Origin: Chloroflexota bacterium | Lineage (GTDB): Bacteria > Chloroflexota > UBA6077 > FW602-bin22 > JACQUS01 | Length of the DNA stretch: 7,472 bases | Reading direction: 5' to 3' | Assembly (NCBI GenBank): GCA_016210125.1 | Contig: JACQUS010000413.1 | Span: forward strand, 1 to 7,472 | In this document: positions 1 to 5,961 of the stretch, one piece after another | Layout of the letters: each line of letters starts with the position of its first letter | Numbering within the stretch: position 1 is the first letter of the stretch | The notes under the pieces: model-generated | The model's input: only the letters and a program-made list of their open reading frames with translations | Database searches by the model: none | Told to the model about the DNA's origin: nothing | Position numbers and translations under genes: made by a program

Positions 1-120
1 CGCTGTCGAAGCGCTCTCCTCGCTCCGGCGCGTATGCTACCAATCAGCGGGTGGTTTGTCCAACGCGACCCGGCGTATCATCGGCGGCAAGGCACAACCT
101 GAGAGGAGAACCGCCGGCCA

Positions 121-1059
121 TTGAGACGCGTCATCGTCGTCGGCTCGTGCAACGTGGACTACACGGTCGAGACGGAGCGGCTGCCCACGCCAGGGGCGAC
201 GGTCCTCGGCGCGGCATTCCGCAGCGCCCTCGGCGGCAAAGGGGCCAACCAGGCCGTCGCCGCCGCCCGCCTGGGCGCTCAGGTCCGCATGGCCGCCCGC
301 GTCGGCGCCGACGCCGCCGGAGAGGCACTGCTGTCTGCCCTGCTGCGCGCCGGCGTGGCCACGAGTGCCGTGGCACGCGACCCGCGGACGCCGACCGGCG
401 TGGCGCTGATCGTCGTCGACCGCGCCGGGCAGAACCTGATCGCCGTGGCGCCGGGGGCGAACGGCCGGCTCAGCGCGCGCGATGTGGCGCCGGCCCTTGC
501 CGACCTGGCGCCAGCCGACATCGTGCTGGCGCAGTTGGAGGTGCCGATCGCGGCCGTGCTGGCGGCCTTCCGTGCTGCGCGGCGGTCGGGCGCGGCGACG
601 CTGCTGAACGCCGCACCGGCGCTGCCGGCCAGCGCGCTGGCGGTGCTCCTGCGCCTCACCACCGTGCTCGTGGTCAACGAGGACGAGGCAGCAGCGCTCG
701 CCGGCGTGCCGATTGAGGGCTGGTCCACGGCCCGCGCGGCCGCCGGCGCGCTGCTTGGCCTGGGGCCGGCGCTGGTGGTTGTGACACTCGGGGCTAAGGG
801 CGCCCTGGCGGTGACGGCCACCGAGGAAATCGCCCAGCCGGCCTTCGCAGTGCACTCCGTGGACGCTACGGGCGCCGGCGACGCCTTCTGCGGCGCGCTG
901 GCGACCTGGTATGGCCGCGCGCCGCTGGCCGAGGCGCTGGCGCTCGCCGCCGCGGCCGGCGCCCTGGCGACGACCCGCCGCGGCGCGCAGCCCTCGCTGC
1001 CCACGGCGCGGGCCGTGCGGCGGCTGGCGCGGCGCGGCGGGCATCATGCAAGGGCGTAG
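121..1059 (+). CDS. rbsK: Ribokinase (PfkB family)
   Basis: This 312-residue protein should phosphorylate D-ribose to ribose 5-phosphate with ATP in the cytoplasm, feeding ribose or nucleoside-derived ribose into the pentose phosphate pathway. Its length is close to that of E. coli RbsK (309). The N-terminus has the sugar-binding GSCNVD stretch (8-13), followed by PTPG (22-25) and the PfkB signature GGKGANQAVAA (38-48). Glu140 sits at the conserved LE position, NEDE is at 186-189 and the ATP-site VTLG at 221-224. The second PfkB signature, DATGAGDAF (248-256), carries the catalytic base Asp254. RRGAQPSLP (286-294) matches the ribokinase monovalent-cation loop and separates it from fructokinases and adenosine kinases. 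The start is TTG at 121: an in-frame TGA at 100-102 excludes an upstream start, and AGGAG lies at 104-108, a rather long 12 nt away. A TATCAT at 76-81 could be a -10, but no good -35 is visible. No ribose transporter or repressor gene is in view. Confidence 0.93.
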   Translation: MRRVIVVGSCNVDYTVETERLPTPGATVLGAAFRSALGGKGANQAVAAARLGAQVRMAARVGADAAGEALLSALLRAGVATSAVARDPRTPTGVALIVVDRAGQNLIAVAPGANGRLSARDVAPALADLAPADIVLAQLEVPIAAVLAAFRAARRSGAATLLNAAPALPASALAVLLRLTTVLVVNEDEAAALAGVPIEGWSTARAAAGALLGLGPALVVVTLGAKGALAVTATEEIAQPAFAVHSVDATGAGDAFCGALATWYGRAPLAEALALAAAAGALATTRRGAQPSLPTARAVRRLARRGGHHARA

Positions 1060-1117
1060 CGCCGGCGGGCAAGGAGCATGACGAACCCAGCCAGACGCTA
1101 GGGAGCGGCGACGACAC

Positions 1118-1297
1118 TCATCGGACGCACTGGAGGGATTCTTCGACGGCCTCGACCAGCCAGAGCAGCGATCGCTCTAGCGCCGCCAAATGCCGCGTCT
1201 GGGCACGGATATCCGTTGCTACGAGCATCTGAGACAGATCTGGCGGAGCGGCCAAAAGCGGCAGTGCCTTCTCCTTAGTATCAATGAGAACGCTCAT
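1118..1297 (-). CDS. Unrecognised 59-aa protein translationally coupled to lipA
   Basis: I do not recognise this protein. Its ATG (1297-1295) overlaps the lipA TGA (1296-1294) as ATGA, typical of translational coupling. GAGGGAGAGG (1314-1305), inside the last lipA codons, puts a GAGG core 7 nt before the ATG. The sequence starts MSVLIDTKEKALPLLAAPPD and ends in VEESLQCVR. Residues about 21-57 look like one long amphipathic helix, with hydrophobics such as L37, L40, L44, L45, L47 and V48 spaced at three to four residues. There is no signal peptide, and no clear membrane segment, because charged residues interrupt the hydrophobic runs. One Cys (57) lies near the C-terminus. GC is about 59% by hand count, clearly below the neighbours. 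It ends 58 bp from the convergent rbsK stop. It could be a small helical partner or an oligomerising protein. A chance ORF is possible, but the coupling and RBS argue against it. Confidence 0.6.
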   Translation of the reverse strand: MSVLIDTKEKALPLLAAPPDLSQMLVATDIRAQTRHLAALERSLLWLVEAVEESLQCVR

Positions 1298-2244
1298 CTT
1301 GTGACCTCTCCCTCGGGCCCGACCATGCAGGTGTGCGTACCTGTGGCCTCCCGCGCCTGGCGCGCCTGGCTCCAGGCGTGGTAGGAGCTGCGGACGAGCG
1401 GGCCGCACTCGGCGTGGCGGAAGCCCAGCGCCAGCGCCTCGGCGCGGATGTCGGCGAACTCGTCGGGTGCGTAGAAGCGCTCGACCGGGATGTGCCGCGC
1501 GGTCAGCGTCGGCCGCAGATACTGGCCGACGGTGACGACGCTCACGCCGGCGGCGCGCAGGTCGCGCAGCACGCCCGAAATCTCCTCGCGGCGCTCGCCC
1601 ATGCCGACGATCAGGCCTGACTTGGTGAGCATCCGGCCGGCCTGCGCCGCAGGATGCTCCCCGGCGCGGCTGAGCAGGTCCAGCGAGCGCTCGTAGCTGC
1701 CGCGCGGGCGCACGCGCGGGAAGACGCGCGGCACGGTCTCGATGTTGTGGTTGAGGATCTCTGGCTCGGCGGCGAGCACAAGCTCGAGCGCCCACCAAAC
1801 GCCCATGAGGTCGGGAATGAGCACCTCGACGGTGCACTCAACGGTGCACTCTGAGGTACGAGCGCGGATGCGCCGGATCGTCGCGGCGAAGATGGCCGCG
1901 CCGCCGTCCGGCTGGTCGTCGCGGTTGACCGAGGTGACGACCGCGTGGCGCAGGCCCATGTGGGCCACCGCCTGGGCGACGCGGTCGGGCTCGCCCCAGT
2001 CGAGCCCGACTGGCCGGCCAGTGGTGACCGCGCAGTAGGCGCAGCGGCGCGTGCAGATCTCGCCGAGGATCATGAACGTCGCCGCGCGGTGCTCCCAGCA
2101 CTCGTAGATGTTCGGGCAGCGCGCCTCCTCGCACACCGTGTGAAGCTGGAGGTCACGCATGAGATGCTTGAGGTGCTTGAAATTCTCGCCCTGGACGAAG
2201 CGGATCTTGAGCCACTCCGGCCGCGGCGCCAGAGCCTGTGCCAC
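1294..2244 (-). CDS. lipA: Lipoyl synthase (radical SAM)
   Basis: LipA inserts two sulfur atoms into protein-bound octanoyl groups, making the lipoyl arm used by E2 proteins such as the adjacent PdhC. With the GTG start at 2244 the protein has 316 residues. The auxiliary 4Fe-4S cluster motif CEEARCPNIYEC (C38, C43, C49) and the radical-SAM motif CTRRCAYC (C64, C68, C71) are intact. The conserved VTSVNRDD (103-110), NHNIET (165-170) and C-terminal RSSYHA (285-290) are also present; the RSSY serine ligates the sacrificed cluster. GTG 2244 is preferred because GGAGG (2256-2252) lies 7 nt upstream. ATG 2250 is directly abutted by that RBS, and ATG 2268 (324 aa) has no RBS and borders a repeat. 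Residues 132-139 are a doubled ECTV from a 12-bp tandem duplication, and about three extra residues appear near 195-200. lipA follows pdhC by 196 bp on the same strand. No lipB is in the window. Confidence 0.95.
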   Translation of the reverse strand: MAQALAPRPEWLKIRFVQGENFKHLKHLMRDLQLHTVCEEARCPNIYECWEHRAATFMILGEICTRRCAYCAVTTGRPVGLDWGEPDRVAQAVAHMGLRHAVVTSVNRDDQPDGGAAIFAATIRRIRARTSECTVECTVEVLIPDLMGVWWALELVLAAEPEILNHNIETVPRVFPRVRPRGSYERSLDLLSRAGEHPAAQAGRMLTKSGLIVGMGERREEISGVLRDLRAAGVSVVTVGQYLRPTLTARHIPVERFYAPDEFADIRAEALALGFRHAECGPLVRSSYHAWSQARQAREATGTHTCMVGPEGEVTR

Positions 2245-2251
2245 GATCATC

Positions 2252-2256
2252 CCTCC
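2252..2256 (-). promoter_or_regulatory. RBS that decides the lipA start
   Basis: GGAGG on the minus strand ends 7 nt before GTG 2244. It touches ATG 2250 with only 1 nt between and lies downstream of ATG 2268, so GTG 2244 is the best-placed start. Confidence 0.65.
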
Positions 2257-2269
2257 GGGGTGGGCCATC

Positions 2270-2361
2270 GGGTGCCCCGCCCCGCCCCATTGGTTGGGGG
2301 CACCCTAAACCCCGCCAAAGGGGACACGCGCCCCCTCTGGACTCCCCCCTCGCCTCGCACG
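2270..2361. repeat. Copy A of a GC-rich intergenic hairpin repeat
   Basis: This element fills about half of the pdhC-lipA gap. Positions 2271-2288 match 7077-7094 at 16 of 18 bases, and 2331-2350 match 7121-7140 at 18 of 20, in the same orientation. The middle is about 16 nt longer than in copy B. It contains a perfect 9-bp inverted repeat, GGGTGCCCC (2270-2278) and GGGGCACCC (2297-2305), with an 18-nt loop. In an operon transcript this would form a hairpin in the lipA leader, some 25 nt before the GTG. The function is unknown. It could be a REP-like or MITE-like element, or a processing or attenuation site. Confidence 0.6.
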
Positions 2362-2379
2362 CGACGACGAACCATCTCC

Positions 2380-2385
2380 ATTATC
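2380..2385 (-). promoter_or_regulatory. Possible -10 box for lipA
   Basis: GATAAT on the minus strand (5 of 6 to TATAAT) lies about 136 bp before the lipA GTG. No convincing -35 sits 16-18 bp upstream. If used, the transcript would carry repeat copy A in its leader. It is one of very few AT-rich spots in this GC-rich gap. lipA could equally be read from the pdh promoter. Confidence 0.25.
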
Positions 2386-2440
2386 GTACGCTGTGCCTTG
2401 CAGGTGAGTTGGCGCGCCGTCGAGAATCCATAGCGCTCGC

Positions 2441-3772
2441 TTACAGGAACAGCCGCACCGGCTGCTCGAGCAGCCGCTTCAGCTCGCGCAGGAAGACGGC
2501 GCCGGTCGCCCCGTAGTAGGCGCGGTGGTCGCCCGACAGCGTCACGCGCATGCGCTCGCGGGCGACGATCTGGCCGTCGTGGACGACGGCCTTGGGCCGC
2601 ACGGCGCCGACGGCCAGAATACCCGTCTGCGGCGGGTTGATGATGGCGACGAACTCGTCGATGTCGAACATGCCGAGGTTCGAGACGGTGAACGTCCCAC
2701 CCTCGTAGTCGGCCAGCGCCAGCCGCCCGCTGCGCGCCTTCTCGGCGAGCTCGCGCGCGTCGTCGGCGATCTCGCGCAGCACCTTGCGGTCGCAGTCGCG
2801 GATCACCGGCACGACGAGCCCGCTCTCCACAGCGACGGCGAAGCCAACGTTGACGCGGTCATGGATTTCGACGCGATTCTCGCGGAAGGTCGCGTTGACG
2901 TCCGGCACGCGGCGCAGGGCCAGCGCCACGGCCTTGAGCACGATCTCGTTGTATGGCAGGCGCGTCGGCTGCTCCCAGGCCTCGGCGACCTGCTGCGCCA
3001 GGCGCACGGCCTCGACCATGTCGATCTCGGCCGTCAGGTAGAAGTGCGGGATGGTCGTCTTGCTCTCGACCATGCGCCGGGCGATGACCTGCTGCATACG
3101 CGTCAGCTCGACGACGCGCGGGCCGGCCGGGGGCGGCACAAGCGGCGCGGCCGGCGCGGCGACCGCAACGGCGGCGGGCGCCGCTGCCGGGGCGGCTGGC
3201 GGCGCGGCTGCCGGGGCCGGCATCGTGGCGACCTGCGCATGGAAAGCCAGGACGTCGTCGCGGACGACGCGGCCGCCCGGACCACTGCCAGGGACGTGCC
3301 GCAGGTCCATGCCCAGCTCCTGCGCCAGGCGGCGCGCCAGGGGCGACGCTTTGACGCGCTCGGCCTCGCCGGCGGCCGCCACGCTGGGACCGGTAAGCAG
3401 AGCGGCCGGCGGGGCCGGGGCGTAGGCCGCGGCCGCCGCGCCGCCCGGCGCAACCGCTAGTGCGGTGGCTGCGGCCTGCGTGGGAAGGGCCGGCGGCTCG
3501 GCTGGCGGCGCTGCGGCCGGCGCGCCGCCGCGCGCCTCGGCGTCGGTAGTGATGACGGCGATAGGCGTACCGATGGGCACCGTCTGGCCCTCGGGGACGA
3601 TGATGCGCTCGAGCACACCGGAATGGTAGACGGGCATCTCCATGGTCGCCTTGTCGGTCTGGATCTCGGCGATGGGCTCGCCGACCTCGATGCGCTCGCC
3701 CTCGCGCTTCAGCCAGGCGGCGACGGCGCCCTCCTCCATGGTGTCGCTCAGGCGCGGCATCGTCAGTTCCAC
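2441..3772 (-). CDS. pdhC: Pyruvate dehydrogenase E2, dihydrolipoamide acetyltransferase
   Basis: This E2 core subunit (443 aa) takes acetyl groups from E1 on a swinging lipoyl arm and transfers them to CoA. A single lipoyl domain covers about 1-75, with the lipoylated Lys41 in QTDKATME. An Ala/Pro-rich linker (about 76-139) leads to the peripheral subunit-binding domain (about 140-178: VKASPLARRLAQELG, then GSGPGGRVVRDDV). After a second Ala/Pro linker comes the catalytic domain (about 219-443) with FTVSNLGMF (361-369) and INPPQTGILAVG (378-389). The active-site motif reads DHRAYYGA (415-422): His416 is kept, but Tyr420 replaces the usual Asp of HxxxDG. The start is GTG 3772 (the next Met is codon 5), with GGAGG (3785-3781) 8 nt upstream. 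The gene follows pdhB by 29 bp. The neighbouring E1 genes and lipA favour pyruvate as substrate. A branched-chain 2-oxoacid or acetoin E2 is possible but less likely. Confidence 0.93.
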   Translation of the reverse strand: MELTMPRLSDTMEEGAVAAWLKREGERIEVGEPIAEIQTDKATMEMPVYHSGVLERIIVPEGQTVPIGTPIAVITTDAEARGGAPAAAPPAEPPALPTQAAATALAVAPGGAAAAAYAPAPPAALLTGPSVAAAGEAERVKASPLARRLAQELGMDLRHVPGSGPGGRVVRDDVLAFHAQVATMPAPAAAPPAAPAAAPAAVAVAAPAAPLVPPPAGPRVVELTRMQQVIARRMVESKTTIPHFYLTAEIDMVEAVRLAQQVAEAWEQPTRLPYNEIVLKAVALALRRVPDVNATFRENRVEIHDRVNVGFAVAVESGLVVPVIRDCDRKVLREIADDARELAEKARSGRLALADYEGGTFTVSNLGMFDIDEFVAIINPPQTGILAVGAVRPKAVVHDGQIVARERMRVTLSGDHRAYYGATGAVFLRELKRLLEQPVRLFL

Positions 3773-3801
3773 CGGCCCTCCCTCCGTTTCGGCGCGTGGT
3801 G

Positions 3802-4782
3802 CTAGGCACGTCCTCTGGTGCGGTAGACCGCGCGGACGATGTCGTCGACGGATGGCATCGCTCGCCGCTCCAGGACCTTGGCATAGGGCATCGGCACCTC
3901 GGCGCCGCCGACGCGCTCGACCGGCGCGTCGAGGTCGTCGAAGGCTTCGCTGCTGATCGTGGCGGCAAGCTCGGCCGTGACGCCGAACGTCGGCCAGCCC
4001 TCCTCGACGAGCACGGCGCGGTTCGTCCGCCGGACCGACGCGACGACCGTCGCGCGGTCAAGCGGGCGCAGGCTGCGCAGGTCCACGACCTCGGCGGAGA
4101 TACCGTCTCTCGCCAGCCGCTCCGCGGCCTCCAGAGCGAGCAGCGTCATCCGCGAGTGGGCGACGATAGTCACGTCGCGCCCGGCGCGCTTGACGTCGGC
4201 GCGCCCGATGGGCACCAGGTGCTCACCCGCCGGCACCTCGCCGCGCGTGTTGTACAGCGCGAGGTTTTCGATGAACATGACCGGGTTGTCGTCGCGGATG
4301 GCAGTCTTGAGTAGCCCCTTCGCGTCGGCCGGCGTCGCCGGAGCGAGGACCTTCAGGCCCGGCACGTGGGCGAACCAGACCTCCAGGCTCTGCGAGTGCT
4401 GCGCTGCGAGCTGGTGGCCGCCGCCTCCCGGCGCGCGGATGACCAGCGGCACGCTCACCGCGCCGCCGAACATATGGTGCATCTTGGCGGCGTTGTTGAC
4501 GATCTGGTCCATCGCCACCAGGATGAAGTTGATGGTCATGATCTCGATCACCGGCCGCAGGCCGACCATTGCGGCGCCGACTCCGGCGCCGACGAAGCCC
4601 TCTTCGGCGATGGGGGTGTCGCGGACGCGCTTCGGGCCAAACGTGCTCAGCAGGCCGGCGGTGACCTTGTAGGCGCCTTCGAACGCGCCGATGTCCTCGC
4701 CGATGAGCAAGACGTTGGGATCGCGCTCAAGCTCCTCGCGGAGGGCTTGGTTCAGCGCCTCGCGGTAGGTCAGCACCGGCAC
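3802..4782 (-). CDS. pdhB: Pyruvate dehydrogenase E1 component, beta subunit
   Basis: This 326-residue protein pairs with PdhA in an alpha2beta2 thiamine-diphosphate enzyme that decarboxylates pyruvate and reductively acetylates the E2 lipoyl group. The N-terminal pyrimidine-binding domain shows GEDIGAFEGAYKVT (28-41) and DTPIAEEGFVGAGVGAA (55-71). Glu60 is the likely residue activating the ThDP pyrimidine. RAPGGGG (116-122) and QHSQSLE (128-134) follow, with the conserved active-site His129. The C-terminal transketolase-like domain (about 200-320) contains EVVDLRSLRPLD (231-242) and the family ending VPMPYAKVLE (296-305). Length is normal. The start is GTG 4782, only 2 nt after the pdhA TGA. 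Its GGGGGAG ribosome site (4796-4790) lies within the last pdhA codons, so translation is probably coupled, which suits two subunits needed in equal amounts. Confidence 0.95.
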   Translation of the reverse strand: MPVLTYREALNQALREELERDPNVLLIGEDIGAFEGAYKVTAGLLSTFGPKRVRDTPIAEEGFVGAGVGAAMVGLRPVIEIMTINFILVAMDQIVNNAAKMHHMFGGAVSVPLVIRAPGGGGHQLAAQHSQSLEVWFAHVPGLKVLAPATPADAKGLLKTAIRDDNPVMFIENLALYNTRGEVPAGEHLVPIGRADVKRAGRDVTIVAHSRMTLLALEAAERLARDGISAEVVDLRSLRPLDRATVVASVRRTNRAVLVEEGWPTFGVTAELAATISSEAFDDLDAPVERVGGAEVPMPYAKVLERRAMPSVDDIVRAVYRTRGRA

Positions 4783-4784
4783 GG

Positions 4785-5801
4785 TCAGTCTCCCCCGCCG
4801 GCGTACACGTCCGCGAAGAGGTCGACGGGGTCAGGATCGGGGCTGCGCTCGGCGAAGTCGATGGCTGCGTTGACCTCGCGCTCGACGCGGTCGGCAAGCA
4901 GCTCGGCCTCCTCGGCCGCGATGAGGTCGGCCTCCTCCAGCCGCCGCCGGAACGTGACGACCGGATCGCGCGCTACCCAGGCCTGGACCTCCTCCTGCGT
5001 GCGGTAGCGTGCCGGGTCGGCCATCGAGTGGCCACGGAAGCGGTAGCTGAGCGCCTCGATGAAGCTCGGCTGGCGCTCGTCGCGGGCGATGCGCACGGCC
5101 TCGCGGCAGGCCTCGCGCACGCCAAGGACGTCCATGCCATCGACGCGCTGGGCGCGCATATCGTAGGCGCAGGCCTTGCGGTAGATCTCGACGACCGCCG
5201 AGTCCTGGTGCACGGCCGCGCCCATAGCGTATTGGTTGTTGGTGCAGAGGAAGACGATCGGCAGCCGCCAGAGCTTGGCCAGGTTCATGCTCTCGTGAAA
5301 GGCACCAATGTTCGTCGCGCCCTCGCCGAACGCGCACATGACGACCTCGCGGCCGTTGCGGTAGTCGATGGCCAGTGCCACGCCGACCGCTAGCGGGAGG
5401 TGGCTGCCGACGATGGCGTAGCCGCCGAGGAAGCGACGCTCGAGGTCGAAGAGGTGCATCGAGCCGCCGCGACCGCGCACCACGCCGGTCTCCTTGCCGA
5501 ACAGCTCGGCCATGACGCGCCCAGGGTCGGTGCCGCGGGCCAGGACGTGGCCGTGCTCGCGGTAGCTATTGATGAGGTAGTCGGTCGGCTCCAGGGCCGC
5601 GGCCGAGCCGACAACCGTCGCCTCCTCGCCGATGTTTAGGTGCGTGTAGCCGCCGACGCGCGCACGGGTGTACATCTCGGCAACACGCTCCTCGAAGCGG
5701 CGGATGAGCAGCATCTGATGGTAGAGCCGGTGGAGTTCCTCGCGGTCCTCGGGGCGAAAGGCGACCTCCCGGTGCGTGGGTACCCGCGCCTTCAGCTCCA
5801 T
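4785..5801 (-). CDS. pdhA: Pyruvate dehydrogenase E1 component, alpha subunit
   Basis: This 338-residue subunit binds the ThDP diphosphate and Mg2+ and catalyses pyruvate decarboxylation with PdhB. Recognisable blocks are RRFEE (34-38), HLNIGEEA (54-61), YREHGH (80-85) and GRGGSMHLFD (110-119). The ThDP motif runs from GEGATNIGAFHE (159-170) to TNNQYAMG (187-194), and the active-site loop is YRFRGHSMADPARYRT (253-268) with His258. The canonical GDG is GEG here (Glu160). The start is ATG 5801: a textbook AGGAGG (5812-5807) lies 5 nt upstream and the protein begins with a normal family N-terminus. An in-frame ATG at 5918 would add 39 residues of unrelated sequence and run through the divergent promoter region. 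This is the first gene of the pdhA-pdhB-pdhC cluster, with pdhB starting 2 nt after its stop. Confidence 0.95.
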   Translation of the reverse strand: MELKARVPTHREVAFRPEDREELHRLYHQMLLIRRFEERVAEMYTRARVGGYTHLNIGEEATVVGSAAALEPTDYLINSYREHGHVLARGTDPGRVMAELFGKETGVVRGRGGSMHLFDLERRFLGGYAIVGSHLPLAVGVALAIDYRNGREVVMCAFGEGATNIGAFHESMNLAKLWRLPIVFLCTNNQYAMGAAVHQDSAVVEIYRKACAYDMRAQRVDGMDVLGVREACREAVRIARDERQPSFIEALSYRFRGHSMADPARYRTQEEVQAWVARDPVVTFRRRLEEADLIAAEEAELLADRVEREVNAAIDFAERSPDPDPVDLFADVYAGGGD

Positions 5802-5806
5802 ACTGG

Positions 5807-5812
5807 CCTCCT
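5807..5812 (-). promoter_or_regulatory. RBS that fixes the pdhA start
   Basis: A perfect AGGAGG on the minus strand, 5 nt before ATG 5801, sets the pdhA start over the longer in-frame alternative at 5918. Confidence 0.8.
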
Positions 5813-5862
5813 CGACTGGCTCCCCGCAGGTGCGGATGCGCTCTGGACGGCAGGTCGCAGCT

Positions 5863-5868
5863 ATTATA
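5863..5868 (-). promoter_or_regulatory. Candidate -10 box of the pdh operon promoter
   Basis: A perfect TATAAT on the minus strand lies about 62 bp before the pdhA ATG. Transcription would begin near 5856, giving a leader of about 55 nt. No clear -35 hexamer is visible 16-18 bp upstream, so it may be weak or activator-dependent. Confidence 0.5.
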
Positions 5869-5911
5869 CCGAGATGGCGGTGGCGCTGCGCTGCACTTGT
5901 GGGGTGAGCGC

Positions 5912-5941
5912 TTGACACGAACCACAGCTATGTGCTATATG
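5912..5941 (+). promoter_or_regulatory. Promoter of the PadR/PhaQ-like regulator gene
   Basis: A consensus TTGACA (5912-5917) is followed after 18 bp by TATATG (5936-5941, 4 of 6 to TATAAT). Transcription would start near 5948, just before the GGAGG at 5951-5955, giving a very short leader. The -10 lies inside a set of CTATRTG direct repeats, which suggests repression at this site. Confidence 0.55.
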
Positions 5942-5951
5942 CCACTATATG
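5928..5951 (+). promoter_or_regulatory. Three CTATRTG direct repeats, candidate operator
   Basis: CTATGTG (5928-5934), CTATATG (5935-5941) and CTATATG (5945-5951) lie in tandem over the -10 and predicted start of the regulator gene. They are markedly AT-rich in a GC-rich region. Autoregulation by the PadR-like protein is the natural reading, but many PadR operators are inverted rather than direct repeats, so the binding protein is inferred. The repeats lie about 70-95 bp upstream of the predicted pdhA transcription start. Confidence 0.45.
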
Positions 5952-5955
5952 GAGG
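5951..5955 (+). promoter_or_regulatory. RBS that decides the regulator start
   Basis: GGAGG lies 6 nt before GTG 5962. It also lies downstream of the predicted transcription start near 5948, whereas an in-frame GTG at 5932 falls inside the promoter. Confidence 0.6.
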
Positions 5956-5961
5956 TTGTCG

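Noticed and set aside
37..1047. Long open frame antisense to rbsK
   Set aside because: Its product is Arg/Gly/His-rich with no family pattern. It is a shadow of third-position GC bias opposite a gene with intact ribokinase motifs.
1298..1837. Upstream extension of the small 59-aa frame through lipA
   Set aside because: This part is out-of-frame lipA sequence with an Arg-rich product. Only the segment from ATG 1297, which has an RBS and the ATGA overlap, looks genuine.
2525..3460. Long plus-strand open frame opposite pdhC
   Set aside because: No RBS and a low-complexity product; the opposite strand encodes a complete E2. The same applies to the long open frames at 2859-4061 and 3796-4314.
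5802..5918. Longer pdhA start at ATG 5918
   Set aside because: The 39 extra residues match nothing in E1alpha, run through the divergent promoter and TATAAT box, and lack an RBS, whereas ATG 5801 has a perfect AGGAGG.
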